Source: Flavobacteriales bacterium (lineage in GTDB: Bacteria; Bacteroidota; Bacteroidia; CAIKAF01). From it: a stretch of DNA of 64,000 nucleotides. This document shows, piece by piece, positions 34,009 to 43,166 of this stretch. The translations under genes were made by a program, and so were the position numbers. How positions within the stretch are numbered: the first letter of the stretch is position 1; every line of letters starts with the position of its first letter. A model generated the notes under the pieces. It worked only from the letters and a program-made list of their open reading frames with translations. It searched no databases and had not been told where the DNA came from. Location: contig JAGYKD010000001.1 of assembly GCA_018401695.1 (NCBI GenBank), positions 1,052,016-1,116,015 of the forward strand. Direction: 5' to 3'.

Positions 34009-34530
34009 TCAACGTTGTTTTGCGAAAATAATGAGTTCTGCCACCTCTCTAAAGGCTCCTTGTCCTCCGGGAGTTAGGCATTGGTAGTCGGAAATTTCAG
34101 CGGCAATAGGCATAGCATCGCCTGGGCAGCAGCTGAGTCCTGCCAAGCTAAGGGCCTCTAAATCGTTGGTGTCGTCGCCAATGTAGGCTAACTCTTCAGG
34201 GGCCAGCTGTTCTTGTTCCAGCAAGGTTTTGAGCAATGCACCCTTGTTTTTGGCACCCAAAAACAAATGCGGCATTTGAAGTTTTTTTGCCCTTTGAGCC
34301 ACTGCTTGAGATTGTTCTCCGGTCATAATGCCCGATGCCACTCCCACCAGCTCTCTTAAACGCTCCACGCCCATGCCGTCGCGTATAGAGAAACGCTTCA
34401 TTAGTTCTCCTTCCGAACCAACATACACACCGGTATCGGTGAGTACTCCGTCGCAATCGGTAATGAGGAGTTTTATTCGGCCGGCTTTCTCCAAAATGGG
34501 TGTCGGCACTTGAGCGAAATGAGGAAACAT
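34009..34530 (-). CDS. KdsC-like HAD phosphatase
   Basis: The 173-residue capless HAD phosphatase has LLITDCDGVLTDTG (nucleophile Asp), FSIRDGMGVERL, GIMTGEQS and IGDDTNDLEAL. The family includes KDO-8-phosphate phosphatase and nonulosonate-9-phosphate phosphatases. Placed directly before the NeuB-family gene, it probably dephosphorylates that enzyme's product. ATG 34530 gives a short natural N-terminus and leaves 28 bp after the peptidase stop; an ATG at 34581 would overlap the peptidase gene. Confidence 0.85.
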   Translation of the reverse strand: MFPHFAQVPTPILEKAGRIKLLITDCDGVLTDTGVYVGSEGELMKRFSIRDGMGVERLRELVGVASGIMTGEQSQAVAQRAKKLQMPHLFLGAKNKGALLKTLLEQEQLAPEELAYIGDDTNDLEALSLAGLSCCPGDAMPIAAEISDYQCLTPGGQGAFREVAELIIFAKQR

Positions 34531-34558
34531 TGCTGCAAATGTAAGGAATCCCTGAATT

Positions 34559-36607
34559 TTACCACATAGTGCAGCGTGCACTGTCGGGCAACCAAAGTTT
34601 ATGACCTTCTTTTACGTTAAAGGCTTCGTAAAAGGCCGGGAAATTGGAGAGTACCCCAATCACTCTATATTTCCCAGGGGAGTGAGGGTCTGTATACAAT
34701 TTCTGCTCCAAATAGGCTTCTTTGTCGTGGCCTCGCCAAATTTGGGCAAAGCTTAAAAAGAACCGTTGCTCCGGGCTAAAGCCTTCTATAGGTTCTGTGG
34801 ATTTGGCTTTATTGCTAATTTTAAAGGCATCCCAAGCAATAAGCATTCCTCCTAAGTCGGCAATGTTTTCGCCTTGGGTCAACTCTCCATTGATGAATAC
34901 TCCGGGCAAAGGCTCGTACCCGTTGTAGTGTTGCACAAACCGAGAGGCTTTGGCATTGAACCTTTGCTCATCGGCCTTGGTCCACCAAGACCTTAGGTTG
35001 CCTTCGGCATCAAATTGGCGGCCTTGGTCGTCAAAACCATGGGTTAATTCGTGACCAATAACCATGCCGATACCCCCATAATTCAAGGCATCGTCCCCTT
35101 CGGCAAAAAAGAAGGGAGGCTGTAAAATGGCCGCAGGAAACACAATTTCGTTAAGGGTGGGATTGTAATAGGCATTTACGGTTTGTGGCCCCATAAACCA
35201 CTCTCTCCGATCCACTTCTTGGCCCAACTTTTTGGCCATCCGGTCAAATTCAAAGGCATAAGCGGTTTGATAATTTAAGACCAAATGTTGTTCTTTTAAC
35301 TCCAGTCCATCATAGCTCCTCCACTGGTCTGGATAGCCGATTTTAACCATCATTTTGTCCAGCTTTTCCAGGGCTGCGACACGGGTTGTATCTCCCATCC
35401 AATCTAAGCTGCTCAGTCGGTTGCCAAGGGCCTTTTTTAGGTTTTCTACCAAGGCTAAGGCCCGGCTTTTGGCTTGCTCGTCAAAATGTTTTTTTACGTA
35501 CTCTTGGCCCAGCAAGTCCCGCAGCAACTCGTCCGATACGCTCACCATACGCTGCCACCGCGGCTCCATTTCTGTTTTGCCGCTCAACTCGGTGCCGTAA
35601 AAGGCAAAACGGAGCGTTTCGGCTTCCGGGTGTAAATATTTGGCAAAGCTATTGGCGGTATGAAACCTTAAATAATCCGTCCAGGTTTCTGCCGGAAGCA
35701 CTTCCATAAGCTTGTTGAGCTGCTCCATGAACTTGGGCTGACCCAACACTACGCTGTCGGTATTAAGATGTAGCCGCCTAAATAAAGTGGTCCAGTCCAA
35801 CTGTGGATAGTCTTGGTTAAGGTCGTTTAAGGATTTTGGGTGATAGCTGGCATAGGGGTCACGCAATTCCTCTAGGGTCATGCTGGCCTTGGCCAAGGTC
35901 ATCTCTAGTTCATAAATATTTTTGCCGGCCAATTGGGCTTTTTCCATGGACATGCCCGTGGATACCAATAAGTCAATCTGGTATTTTTTATATGCGGCAC
36001 GCACTTTTTCGGCGCGCTCCCCTGCTCTAAAATAATAGTCGCGATCGGGCAATCCCAATCCCGCCTGGTTTACATACAAAACATAGCGATCTGCTTTTTT
36101 GAGGTCTTGGTATACATACATGGAAATTGGAGCAGAACCGCCGTTTCGGAGAAGGCTTGCAAAACGTTGTCCCCGTTCCCGGGGCTCGTTGGTCCAGGTT
36201 ATTTCGGCAAACAAGCTTTGGAGGGGAGTCCAAGCGGCTTGGGCAATGCCTGCGGAGTCCATGGCGGAGTTCCAAAACAAGCCCAACAGCCGGGCTGGCG
36301 AGCCCTCGGCAGCTTGAGAAGTCGCAGCCTCTTCGTGGATTCCCTTTAAGGCCGCAAGGCTTTGCTCCCGAAGCTCATAAAAGGCTCCCCATGAGCTTTT
36401 TGAGGCGGGAATGGGATGGTTGTCAATCCACCTTTGGTTTACAAATTCAAAAAACGCATCTTGAGGGGCGTAATTGCTGTCTAAAAGTGAAACGTCGATG
36501 GCCTCAGCGGCTTGAGCTTGTTGCATAGATGGAGCATTGGGATTGCCACAGGCCGAAATAATCAAACCAAGGGCGGGAAACAAAAGATAAGGTAGCGGTG
36601 CTCGCAT
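34559..36607 (-). CDS. M13 family metallopeptidase lipoprotein (neprilysin/PepO-like)
   Basis: The 682-residue product has a lipoprotein signal (LLFPALGLIISACG, lipobox ISAC) and the M13 fold: NAYYNPTLNEIVFPAAILQPPFF, the zinc motif VIGHELTHGFDDQGRQFD near residue 525, ENIADLGG, and a C-terminal RCTMW close to the family's C-x-x-W ending. It should be a periplasmic or surface zinc endopeptidase acting on oligopeptides. It leads the minus-strand run into the KdsC-like and NeuB-family genes. Confidence 0.95.
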   Translation of the reverse strand: MRAPLPYLLFPALGLIISACGNPNAPSMQQAQAAEAIDVSLLDSNYAPQDAFFEFVNQRWIDNHPIPASKSSWGAFYELREQSLAALKGIHEEAATSQAAEGSPARLLGLFWNSAMDSAGIAQAAWTPLQSLFAEITWTNEPRERGQRFASLLRNGGSAPISMYVYQDLKKADRYVLYVNQAGLGLPDRDYYFRAGERAEKVRAAYKKYQIDLLVSTGMSMEKAQLAGKNIYELEMTLAKASMTLEELRDPYASYHPKSLNDLNQDYPQLDWTTLFRRLHLNTDSVVLGQPKFMEQLNKLMEVLPAETWTDYLRFHTANSFAKYLHPEAETLRFAFYGTELSGKTEMEPRWQRMVSVSDELLRDLLGQEYVKKHFDEQAKSRALALVENLKKALGNRLSSLDWMGDTTRVAALEKLDKMMVKIGYPDQWRSYDGLELKEQHLVLNYQTAYAFEFDRMAKKLGQEVDRREWFMGPQTVNAYYNPTLNEIVFPAAILQPPFFFAEGDDALNYGGIGMVIGHELTHGFDDQGRQFDAEGNLRSWWTKADEQRFNAKASRFVQHYNGYEPLPGVFINGELTQGENIADLGGMLIAWDAFKISNKAKSTEPIEGFSPEQRFFLSFAQIWRGHDKEAYLEQKLYTDPHSPGKYRVIGVLSNFPAFYEAFNVKEGHKLWLPDSARCTMW

Positions 36608-36682
36608 GGACTAAATTTTGCATAAAATTAGCTAAGCCAAGCGAGGCCTAGAACTAAAGGACGGTAAAAAAGGTTAATGGGG

Positions 36683-36831
36683 CTTTTGGCCGGCAATTCC
36701 GGCTGCTTGCTGCAAGTCCTCGTCTTGCCTCTAAGAGAGGCGGGGCTTGCGGGGGCTATCGCCTCCACAGCCCACGCCTCTCTAAGAGGCAAGCCTGTGG
36801 GCTTTTCGCAGCATCCGGGCCGGAGGGCCAC
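36683..36831 (+). repeat. REP-like hairpin element A
   Basis: The left end carries TTTTGGCCGGCAATTCCGG and then GCTGCAAGTCCTCG; the right end is CTGTGGGCTTTTCGCAGCAT followed by CCGGGCCGG. The inner arms CTTGCCTCTAAGAGAGGCG (36724-36742) and CGCCTCTCTAAGAGGCAAG (36775-36793) pair at 18 of 19 positions. It faces element C. Confidence 0.8.
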
Positions 36832-36862
36832 TTAGGTAAATGATGAATGATGAAGTAAAGAC

Positions 36863-36957
36863 GGGATGCCTCCTGTCTCTTGGGATGCCTCCTGTCTCTC
36901 GGGATGCCTCCCGTCTCTCGGGATGCCTCCCGTCTCTCAGGATGCCTCCCGTCTCCA
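36863..36957. repeat. Five tandem 19-bp repeats, each a mini-hairpin
   Basis: The unit GGGATGCCTCCCGTCTCTC is repeated five times with small changes (the first two have CCTGT for CCCGT). Each copy holds the short palindrome CGGGA-TGCC-TCCCG. It lies between REP-like elements A and C and has no evident coding role. Apart from these three repeats I see nothing between 36608 and 37230. Confidence 0.85.
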
Positions 36958-37030
36958 TAGGTATTCCCAGTTTCCATAAATATCCTCCGCCTCCCTTCGG
37001 GCGCCAAACTTTCTTATTTAAGAAGATTTC

Positions 37031-37116
37031 CGCGTGAGGGATAGCAGCGGAAAGCCCACAGCGAGGAACGAGCGAGGACTTGCAGCGGATAGCCCGACCC
37101 GGAGGGGCACGCCCAA
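37031..37116 (-). repeat. REP-like hairpin element C (reverse orientation)
   Basis: The shortest family member. CGTGAGGGATAGCAGCGG, then AAAGCCCACAGCGAGG, CGAGGACTTGCAGCGG and ATAGCCCGACCCGGAGGGGC to CACGCCCAAAA. It is the reverse complement of the element A plan, so A and C face each other about 200 bp apart. Confidence 0.78.
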
Positions 37117-37231
37117 AACCATTTTGAAATTATTGTGGAGGACCGTTTTCCTGACCATGTGGTCTTGAAACTTGAGTAGACGTTCAAACCGGAGGGCCCG
37201 GCATGTCCAACAGCGCTGATATAATCCAAAC

Positions 37232-37262
37232 TTTGATTTCTCAAAATCTATTATTACATTTG
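37232..37262 (+). promoter_or_regulatory. Promoter of the rimP-nusA-infB operon
   Basis: TTTG at 37232-37235, a 19-bp spacer and TACATTTG at 37255-37262, an exact match to the consensus. The start site would be near 37268, giving a leader of about 55 nt before the rimP ATG. Confidence 0.7.
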
Positions 37263-37287
37263 CAGAACATTTTTTCGAAACATCGGA

Positions 37288-37315
37288 AAAGGGGCCAAGC
37301 GCCCCTTTCTTTTTT
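37288..37315 (+). promoter_or_regulatory. Terminator-like hairpin in the rimP leader (possible attenuator)
   Basis: AAAGGGGC and GCCCCTTT arms with loop CAAGC are followed by CTTTTTT, ending 7 nt before the rimP ATG and downstream of the promoter. An intrinsic terminator placed between promoter and gene is the layout of an attenuator. NusA modulates such sites, so autoregulation of nusA is plausible. Confidence 0.55.
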
Positions 37316-37322
37316 GCCAAAT

Positions 37323-37790
37323 ATGTCGGTAGAACATCTCATAAAAGAAATTTTGGAACCCCTTTTGGAGAGGCACAAGCTGGTGTTGGTGGAGTTGAAT
37401 TTGCCGGCGGAGCATCGTGCTGAAATTTACGTTGACGGCTCAGAGAATGTGTCGGTAGAAACCTGTGCTGCCTTGACCCGGGCCCTGCGCGAAAAGAGTG
37501 GGGAGGCCTTAGATGCTTGGCAAATCACCGTAAGCTCTCCGGGTTTGGATCGGCCTTTTAGGCATCCGGTGCAGTTTGAAAAAAACCTGGGCAAATCGGT
37601 AGAGGTAGTGTTGCTCGAAGGGCAAAAGTTGGAAGGTTTGCTTTTGGCTTGGGATCAAGAGAGCCTTACTTTAGACCTGTTTGCTAAGGCCAAAGGCAAA
37701 TCAGGTGCCAAGCCGCCCCTTGCCGGTGAGCAAAGGCGTTTAGGCCTTAATGCATTGAAATCCGTTAAGAAAGCGATATATTTTTCATAA
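37323..37790 (+). CDS. rimP: Ribosome maturation factor RimP
   Basis: The 155-residue product has the two RimP halves: an N-terminal alpha/beta domain (EILEPLLERHKLVLVELNLP, RAEIYVDG), the ITVSSPGLDRPFRHPVQFEK signature near 75-95 and an SH3-like C-terminal half. It assists 30S subunit maturation. ATG 37323 is chosen; an upstream in-frame start at 37203 would precede the mapped promoter. It leads the conserved rimP-nusA-infB operon. Confidence 0.94.
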   Translation: MSVEHLIKEILEPLLERHKLVLVELNLPAEHRAEIYVDGSENVSVETCAALTRALREKSGEALDAWQITVSSPGLDRPFRHPVQFEKNLGKSVEVVLLEGQKLEGLLLAWDQESLTLDLFAKAKGKSGAKPPLAGEQRRLGLNALKSVKKAIYFS

Positions 37791-37812
37791 TATGAATATC
37801 ATTCTATAAACC

Positions 37813-39051
37813 ATGGACAGCATATCTCTCATAGACTCCTTTGCTGACTTTAAAGAGCAGAAGAACATCGACCGGGTGACCATGATGAACATCCTGGAAG
37901 AGGTGATTCGGAATATGATTGTCAAAAAGTACGGCGAGGTCGACAACTTCGACATCATTATTAATGTGGATAAGGGCGACTTGGAAATTTGGCAGAACCG
38001 GGAAATTGTGGAAGACGGAGCGGTGGAAGACCCCATAGGTCAAATAGCATACTCCGAGGCTGTTAAAATTGAACCGGATTTTGAAATTGGTGAAGAAGTA
38101 GCCACAGAGGTAAAGTTCATGGATTTTGGTCGCCGTGCCATTATGGCCATGAAGCAAAACCTTAACTCGCGCATCAACGATTTGGAAAAAGATGCGGTGT
38201 ACAAGAAGTATAAAGACAGAGTAGGAGAGATTATTTCGGGCGAGGTGTACCAAATTTGGCGCAAAGAGCTTTTGGTACTGGACGACGAAGGCAATGAGTT
38301 GGTGCTTCCCAAACAAGAAATGATTCCATCGGATTTCTATAAAAAGGGCGAAGCCTTGCGTGCTGTGGTATTGAAGGTGGATATGCGGAACAACAATCCG
38401 GCTATTATTTTAAGCCGTACGGCTCCCGAGTTTTTAGAAAAGCTGTTTGAGCAAGAAGTGCCGGAGGTGTTTGATGGTTTGATAACCATTCACAAGATTG
38501 TTCGCATTCCCGGCGAACGTGCCAAGGTGGCGGTAGAGTCTTTTGACGACAGGATTGACCCCGTAGGGGCTTGTGTGGGGATGAAAGGTAGTCGGATTCA
38601 TGGCATTGTGCGGGAGTTGAGAAACGAAAACATAGATGTTATTAACTATACCAACAATACCCAGCTGTTTATTCAGCGGGCTTTGAGCCCTGCCAAGGTG
38701 GTGAGCATTAATTTAGATGAAGAAAGCCACCGTGCTAGGGTATACCTAAAACCGGACCAGGTAAGCTTGGCCATTGGAAAAGGGGGATTAAACATTAAGT
38801 TGGCCAGCCGATTAACCGAATATGAGATTGATGTGTACCGCGACGATGAGCCGGACGTGGAAGATGTTGCTTTGGACGATTTCCGCGACGAAATCGAAGA
38901 TTGGATCATCGACGCCCTCAAAGGCATCGGTTGCGACACCGCCAAATCAGTCCTTGAAATAGGCGCAGAAGACTTGGCTTCGCGCACAGATTTAGAAATA
39001 GAAACCGTAAATGAGGTGTTGGAGGTTCTGCGTGCTGAATTCGAAGAATAA
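37813..39051 (+). CDS. nusA: Transcription termination/antitermination protein NusA
   Basis: The 412-residue product has the NusA N-terminal domain (about 1-125), an S1 domain (GEIISGEVYQIWRKELLVL, about 135-200) and two KH domains (GACVGMKGSRIHGIVREL near 255; LAIGKGGLNIKLASRL near 320). A C-terminal helix-hairpin-like acidic region ends VNEVLEVLRAEFEE. It binds RNA polymerase and controls pausing and termination. It follows rimP by 22 bp. Confidence 0.96.
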   Translation: MDSISLIDSFADFKEQKNIDRVTMMNILEEVIRNMIVKKYGEVDNFDIIINVDKGDLEIWQNREIVEDGAVEDPIGQIAYSEAVKIEPDFEIGEEVATEVKFMDFGRRAIMAMKQNLNSRINDLEKDAVYKKYKDRVGEIISGEVYQIWRKELLVLDDEGNELVLPKQEMIPSDFYKKGEALRAVVLKVDMRNNNPAIILSRTAPEFLEKLFEQEVPEVFDGLITIHKIVRIPGERAKVAVESFDDRIDPVGACVGMKGSRIHGIVRELRNENIDVINYTNNTQLFIQRALSPAKVVSINLDEESHRARVYLKPDQVSLAIGKGGLNIKLASRLTEYEIDVYRDDEPDVEDVALDDFRDEIEDWIIDALKGIGCDTAKSVLEIGAEDLASRTDLEIETVNEVLEVLRAEFEE

Positions 39052-39071
39052 GCATTTAGTTGATTTATCCA

Positions 39072-39079
39072 TACCTTTG
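39072..39079 (+). promoter_or_regulatory. Candidate internal promoter box (TACCTTTG) before infB
   Basis: An exact TAnnTTTG in the 75-bp nusA-infB gap, 47 nt before the infB ATG. No TTG at good distance. A small GCCCT/AGGGC hairpin follows it. Confidence 0.4.
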
Positions 39080-39126
39080 CCCTATAGGAAGGGCAACCCG
39101 CGGAAAAGACCTGATCAAAACAACGT

Positions 39127-42100
39127 ATGTCAGAAGAAAAAACGCTGAGGCTAAATAAAGTTGCAAAAGAACTCAACGTTGGTATGTCCACGCTGGTGGA
39201 AACCTTGGCCAAAAACGGCCATGACGTAAAACCCAGCCCCAATACCAAAATTGGACAAGACCTCTATGTGCTCTTGCTTAAAGAACACCAAACCGACCAA
39301 CAGGTTAAGGAAAAGTCCCGACAAATGGGTTCCATTTCGGTGCCTAAATCCAGCGTTACCATTCAAGACAAGAAAAAGGAAGAAGAAGAGGAGCCCTCTG
39401 ACGATGGAGGTGCCGAAATTCTAATTAAGGATACCTCTTTAACTGCTGAAGAGGAAGCCGTTTCTCCTGAAACACAGTCGCGGCAACATGTGGCTAAAGC
39501 CCCCGAACCAAAAATTTCCGAGGAGCCGGCCAAAGAAGCTCCCAAAGAGGAAGCCCCAATCGCCGAAGCTCCTACAACCGAAGCTCCAACAACCGAAGCT
39601 CCAACAACCGAAGCTCCAACAACCGAAGCTCCAACAACCGAAGCTCCCATAGTCGAAGCTCCCATAGCCGAAGCTCCCACAGCCGAAATTCCTACGGCCG
39701 AACCTCCCAAAGAAGAGTCTCCCAAGGAGGAAACTCCTGCAGAGGAAAGCCAAAGGTCTGCGGGAGGTCTTAAAGTTCTTGGGAAAATAGAGCTGCCGGA
39801 ACGTCATGCAAAGGGAAAAGTCGCCAAAAAAGCCGAGCCCAAAGCCCAACAGAAGCAGGAGAAACCCCAAGCCAAAGCCAAAGAAGGCGCCCCTTTGCCT
39901 AAGACCGAAGAACGCCCAAGCCCTGAGGTGGAACCCCGGGCTGCTAAAATAGAAGAGTCTGCGAACGAAAAGGCCTTGGAAGCTCAAGCCCCAACTACCG
40001 GCAAGCAAACGGTCTCTGAAGAATTAACAGAAAAAGACAAAGCTGCGGAAGGGGAAACCAAGCCGGCCAACGCCGATTTGGAAGAAAAGAAAACATCCGA
40101 AGAGGTTATCCGTGCTAAAGTAAACCGACTGGAAGGACCTACTGTGGTCGGAAAAATTGAACTGCCCAAAGAAGCGCCTAAAAAGGACGCCGGAGAGCGG
40201 AAGAAGCGAAAGCGTATACCCAAAGAGCTTAATAAACGCGTCCCCCCCGCGGGAGGCCAGAGCCAAACCCAAAGTCAAGGTGCTGCCAAAAAGGGCGCCG
40301 GACGTGGACGTCGCCGCGATGTGCGCCCCGATGTAAAAGTGGAGCTTACGGAGGAAGAAATCCAAAAGCAAATTAAGGAAACACTGGCGCGTTTGAGTGA
40401 ACGCGGAAAGTCAAAAGCGGTAAAATTCCGCCGGCAAAAACGCGAAGGTATACGCGAAAAGCTGCAATCCGAAGCCGAAGAAGTAGAGCGCGAAAAGAAA
40501 GTGCTCAAGGTTACCGAGTTTGTTTCGGCCAACGAACTTTCTCAGATGATGGAAGTGCCCGTTACAGATATTATTTCGGCTTGCATGAGCTTGGGCTTGT
40601 TTGTTTCCATAAACCAACGTCTTGATGCTGAAACTATTTCTATTATTTCGGAGGAATTTGGTTATGAAGTGAACTTTGTTTCTGCGGATATTCAGGAAGC
40701 TATTGACGAAGAGGAAGAGGACAAAGAGGAAGACTTGGAATTTAGACCTCCTATTGTAACCGTTATGGGTCACGTAGACCATGGTAAAACTTCTTTGCTC
40801 GACTACGTCCGTAAAGCCAATGTAATTGCCGGAGAAGCCGGTGGAATTACACAGCACATCGGTGCCTATGGCGTGCAACTCGAAAACGGTAAGCAAATTA
40901 CCTTTATCGACACCCCTGGTCACGAGGCCTTTACCGCTATGCGGGCTCGTGGAGCGCAAATTACCGATGTGGCTATAATTGTGATTGCCGCCGATGATTC
41001 CGTAATGCCTCAAACGGTGGAGGCTATTAATCACGCCAAAGCGGCAGGGGTTCCCATCGTCTTTGCGATCAACAAAATCGATAAGGACGGCGCCAATCCA
41101 GACAAAATACGGGAAGCTTTGGCCAATATGAACTATTTGGTAGAGGAATGGGGCGGAAAATACCAGTGCCAGGAAATTTCGGCCAAAAAGGGCTTGAACA
41201 TAACCGATTTACTAGACAAGGTGTTGTTGGAGTCCGAAATGCTCGAACTTAAAGCCAATCCGAAGCGCAGAGCTATTGGGGTAACCATAGAAGCACAGCT
41301 CGATAAAGGACGTGGCTACGTGTGTACCCTATTGGTGCAGAACGGAAGCTTGTCTATTGGTGATGTAGTACTTGCCGGTCCTTACAGCGGTAGAGTCAAA
41401 GCTTTGTACAACGAGCGTGGTGTTTCGGTAAAAACCGCAGGCCCGGCCATGCCGGTGCGCATGTTGGGACTTAGCGGTGCCCCTCAAGCCGGAGACAAGT
41501 TCCATGTAATGGACGATGAGCGAGAGGCTCGTGAAATTGCCACTAAACGTCAGCAACTACAAAGGGAGCAAGGCATCCGGAGCCGCAAACACATTACCCT
41601 GGACGAAATTGGTCGCCGTATTGCTATTGGAGACTTCCAGCAATTGAACGTGATTATCAAAGCCGATACCGACGGTTCTGCCGAGGCTTTGACCGACTCT
41701 TTGCTGAAGTTGAGCACGGAAAGCATACAAGTAAATATTATACACAAATCGGTAGGCGCCATTTCGGAAAGCGACGTAATGTTGGCTTCTGCATCCGATG
41801 CCATTATTATTGGTTTCCAGGTGCGTCCTTCTGCCAACGTGCGCAAACTTGCTGATGCAGAAGAAATTGACATCCGCACGTATTCGGTAATATACCAAGC
41901 CATTGAAGAGGTAAAAGCGGCCATGGAAGGAATGCTTGCTCCTACTTTAGAAGAGCAAGTAACCGCCAACGTAGAAGTGCGCGATGTCTTTAGCATTACT
42001 AAAGTGGGTACCGTAGCGGGATGTTATGTGTTGGATGGAAAAATTCAGCGCAACAACAAGGTGCGGGTTATTCGCGATGGTATTGTGGTGCACACGGGCA

Positions 42101-42249
42101 AGCTGAGCAGTCTAAAACGCTTTAAAGACGACGTGAAAGAAGTGGCTACGGGCTACGAGTGCGGCTTAACGGTAGAGAAATTCAACGACATACAGTTGGG
42201 TGATATCATTGAATCTTTTGAAGAGGTAGAGGTTAAGCGTAAGCTGTAG
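39127..42249 (+). CDS. infB: Translation initiation factor IF-2
   Basis: The 1040-residue GTPase has an N-terminal IF2N helix ([19 protein letters not shown]), then a very long low-complexity Glu/Ala/Pro/Lys linker (about 60-430). The G domain follows with [14 protein letters not shown] near 548, [11 protein letters not shown] and [10 protein letters not shown], and then the C-terminal domains II-IV. It places initiator tRNA on the 30S subunit. The linker has an in-frame 15-bp repeat (39556-39705). Last gene of the rimP-nusA operon. Confidence 0.97.
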   Translation: MSEEKTLRLNKVAKELNVGMSTLVETLAKNGHDVKPSPNTKIGQDLYVLLLKEHQTDQQVKEKSRQMGSISVPKSSVTIQDKKKEEEEEPSDDGGAEILIKDTSLTAEEEAVSPETQSRQHVAKAPEPKISEEPAKEAPKEEAPIAEAPTTEAPTTEAPTTEAPTTEAPTTEAPIVEAPIAEAPTAEIPTAEPPKEESPKEETPAEESQRSAGGLKVLGKIELPERHAKGKVAKKAEPKAQQKQEKPQAKAKEGAPLPKTEERPSPEVEPRAAKIEESANEKALEAQAPTTGKQTVSEELTEKDKAAEGETKPANADLEEKKTSEEVIRAKVNRLEGPTVVGKIELPKEAPKKDAGERKKRKRIPKELNKRVPPAGGQSQTQSQGAAKKGAGRGRRRDVRPDVKVELTEEEIQKQIKETLARLSERGKSKAVKFRRQKREGIREKLQSEAEEVEREKKVLKVTEFVSANELSQMMEVPVTDIISACMSLGLFVSINQRLDAETISIISEEFGYEVNFVSADIQEAIDEEEEDKEEDLEFRPPIVTVMGHVDHGKTSLLDYVRKANVIAGEAGGITQHIGAYGVQLENGKQITFIDTPGHEAFTAMRARGAQITDVAIIVIAADDSVMPQTVEAINHAKAAGVPIVFAINKIDKDGANPDKIREALANMNYLVEEWGGKYQCQEISAKKGLNITDLLDKVLLESEMLELKANPKRRAIGVTIEAQLDKGRGYVCTLLVQNGSLSIGDVVLAGPYSGRVKALYNERGVSVKTAGPAMPVRMLGLSGAPQAGDKFHVMDDEREAREIATKRQQLQREQGIRSRKHITLDEIGRRIAIGDFQQLNVIIKADTDGSAEALTDSLLKLSTESIQVNIIHKSVGAISESDVMLASASDAIIIGFQVRPSANVRKLADAEEIDIRTYSVIYQAIEEVKAAMEGMLAPTLEEQVTANVEVRDVFSITKVGTVAGCYVLDGKIQRNNKVRVIRDGIVVHTGKLSSLKRFKDDVKEVATGYECGLTVEKFNDIQLGDIIESFEEVEVKRKL
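39556..39705 (+). repeat. 15-bp in-frame tandem repeat inside the infB linker
   Basis: Ten units of a 15-bp repeat encode (T/I)(T/A/V)EAP pentapeptides; four units are exactly CCAACAACCGAAGCT. The array is in frame and within the disordered linker, so copy changes would alter linker length only. Confidence 0.9.
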
Positions 42250-42292
42250 ATGAATTGGTGATTTGGGTGGGGGTGTAGGTTAGCTTAGGTTT

Positions 42293-42363
42293 TCACCACA
42301 GATTTGTGGGGGCACCATAGATTTGTGGGGGCACCACAGATTGGCACGGATTCACACAGATTA
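42293..42363. repeat. CACAGATT-type repeats, left of the GxxExxY gene
   Basis: Two near-identical 20-bp units (CACCAYAGATTTGTGGGGG with one more G) are followed by CACCACAGATTGGCACGG and ATTCACACAGATTA. They end 3 bp from the stop codon of the GxxExxY gene and share the ACAGATT core with the larger tract on its other side. Confidence 0.8.
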
Positions 42364-42366
42364 TTG

Positions 42367-42750
42367 TTAAAGAATTATCCGCTTTATACCCCTTTTCATA
42401 TCCTGTACATTAAAGTTAAGCAACAGCCCCAGCTTTAATCCTGATAGTTTTAGGTAGGTCATAAGTTGTGCTTGATGAATGGGTGCTATTTCAGCCACGG
42501 ATTTGAGTTCGAGGATAATTCGATAATTTACTAAAATATCAATTCGGTAACCGGCTTCCAATTGGACTTTGTCATAGACTACCGGAAGTACTTTTTGTCG
42601 CTCAACAATAAGCCCTTCTTTCAATAGCTCATATGTTAGGCATACTTCATAGGTAGACTCTAAGAGACCCGGTCCCAAATTGGAATGTACCTTATACGCG
42701 CACCCTATTATCTTGTAGGTCAAATCATTTAGTTCCATAGGTGTTAGCAT
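42367..42750 (-). CDS. GxxExxY family protein
   Basis: The 127-residue product has the family name motif in LGPGLLESTYEVCL near residue 26. A core resembling PD-(D/E)XK nucleases follows (YRIDILVNYRIILELKSV, with Asp then Glu-x-Lys), then HQAQLMTYLKLSGLKLGLLLNF. The biological role of the family is not established; a nuclease-like activity is inferred from the fold. The gene is isolated, on the opposite strand from its neighbours, and enclosed by CACAGAT repeats on both sides, which suggests that the gene and repeats travel together. Confidence 0.9.
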   Translation of the reverse strand: MLTPMELNDLTYKIIGCAYKVHSNLGPGLLESTYEVCLTYELLKEGLIVERQKVLPVVYDKVQLEAGYRIDILVNYRIILELKSVAEIAPIHQAQLMTYLKLSGLKLGLLLNFNVQDMKRGIKRIIL

Positions 42751-42878
42751 TGCTGTTTTAAGTTAAAAAAGTTGAGTGAAAGTAACGTGGTTTGTGTGCA
42801 GATATTTTTTATGCATCTATTTTATTTTCAAGAGTTGTATATCCATAAGGGATTGGGGTAAATGTTTTGGTTTTTTTA

Positions 42879-43070
42879 CCACAGATGTTCACAGATTGCC
42901 AGCGATGTTCACAGGTTACCACAGATTACCGCAGATGTTCACAGATTACCACAGATGTTCACAGATTACCACAGATGTTCACAGATTGCCACAGATGTTC
43001 ACAGATTGCCAGCGATGTTCACAGATTCGTGTAGGTTCACCGCAGATTTTCGCTGATTTGCACAGATGCG
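42879..43070. repeat. 10-bp-periodic CACAGAT tract, right of the GxxExxY gene
   Basis: About nineteen consecutive 10-bp modules, mostly ACAGATGTTC, ACAGATTACC or ACAGATTGCC, with a few AGCGATGTTC. The period equals roughly one helical turn. Reading frames across it are repeat artefacts. The remaining parts of 42751-43216 hold only the cysS promoter. Confidence 0.9.
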
Positions 43071-43166
43071 CGCCAAACGGTCTGGAAACCTTGCTATGTG
43101 TGGTCTCGTTTTTATCCCACTAGCGTATTTTCTTTTCTTTAAAAATCGGTTGGATTCTTGGCTTGG

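Noticed and set aside
39363..40008. Minus-strand frames opposite infB
   Set aside because: They mirror the Glu/Ala/Pro-rich linker and its 15-bp repeat; infB is certain.
42879..43070. CRISPR array
   Set aside because: The period is 10 bp without unique spacers, and there are no cas genes in the window.
42776..43123. Reading frames with repeated HRLPQMFTD-like peptide
   Set aside because: They are direct translations of the 10-bp CACAGAT modules with no start signal or other support.
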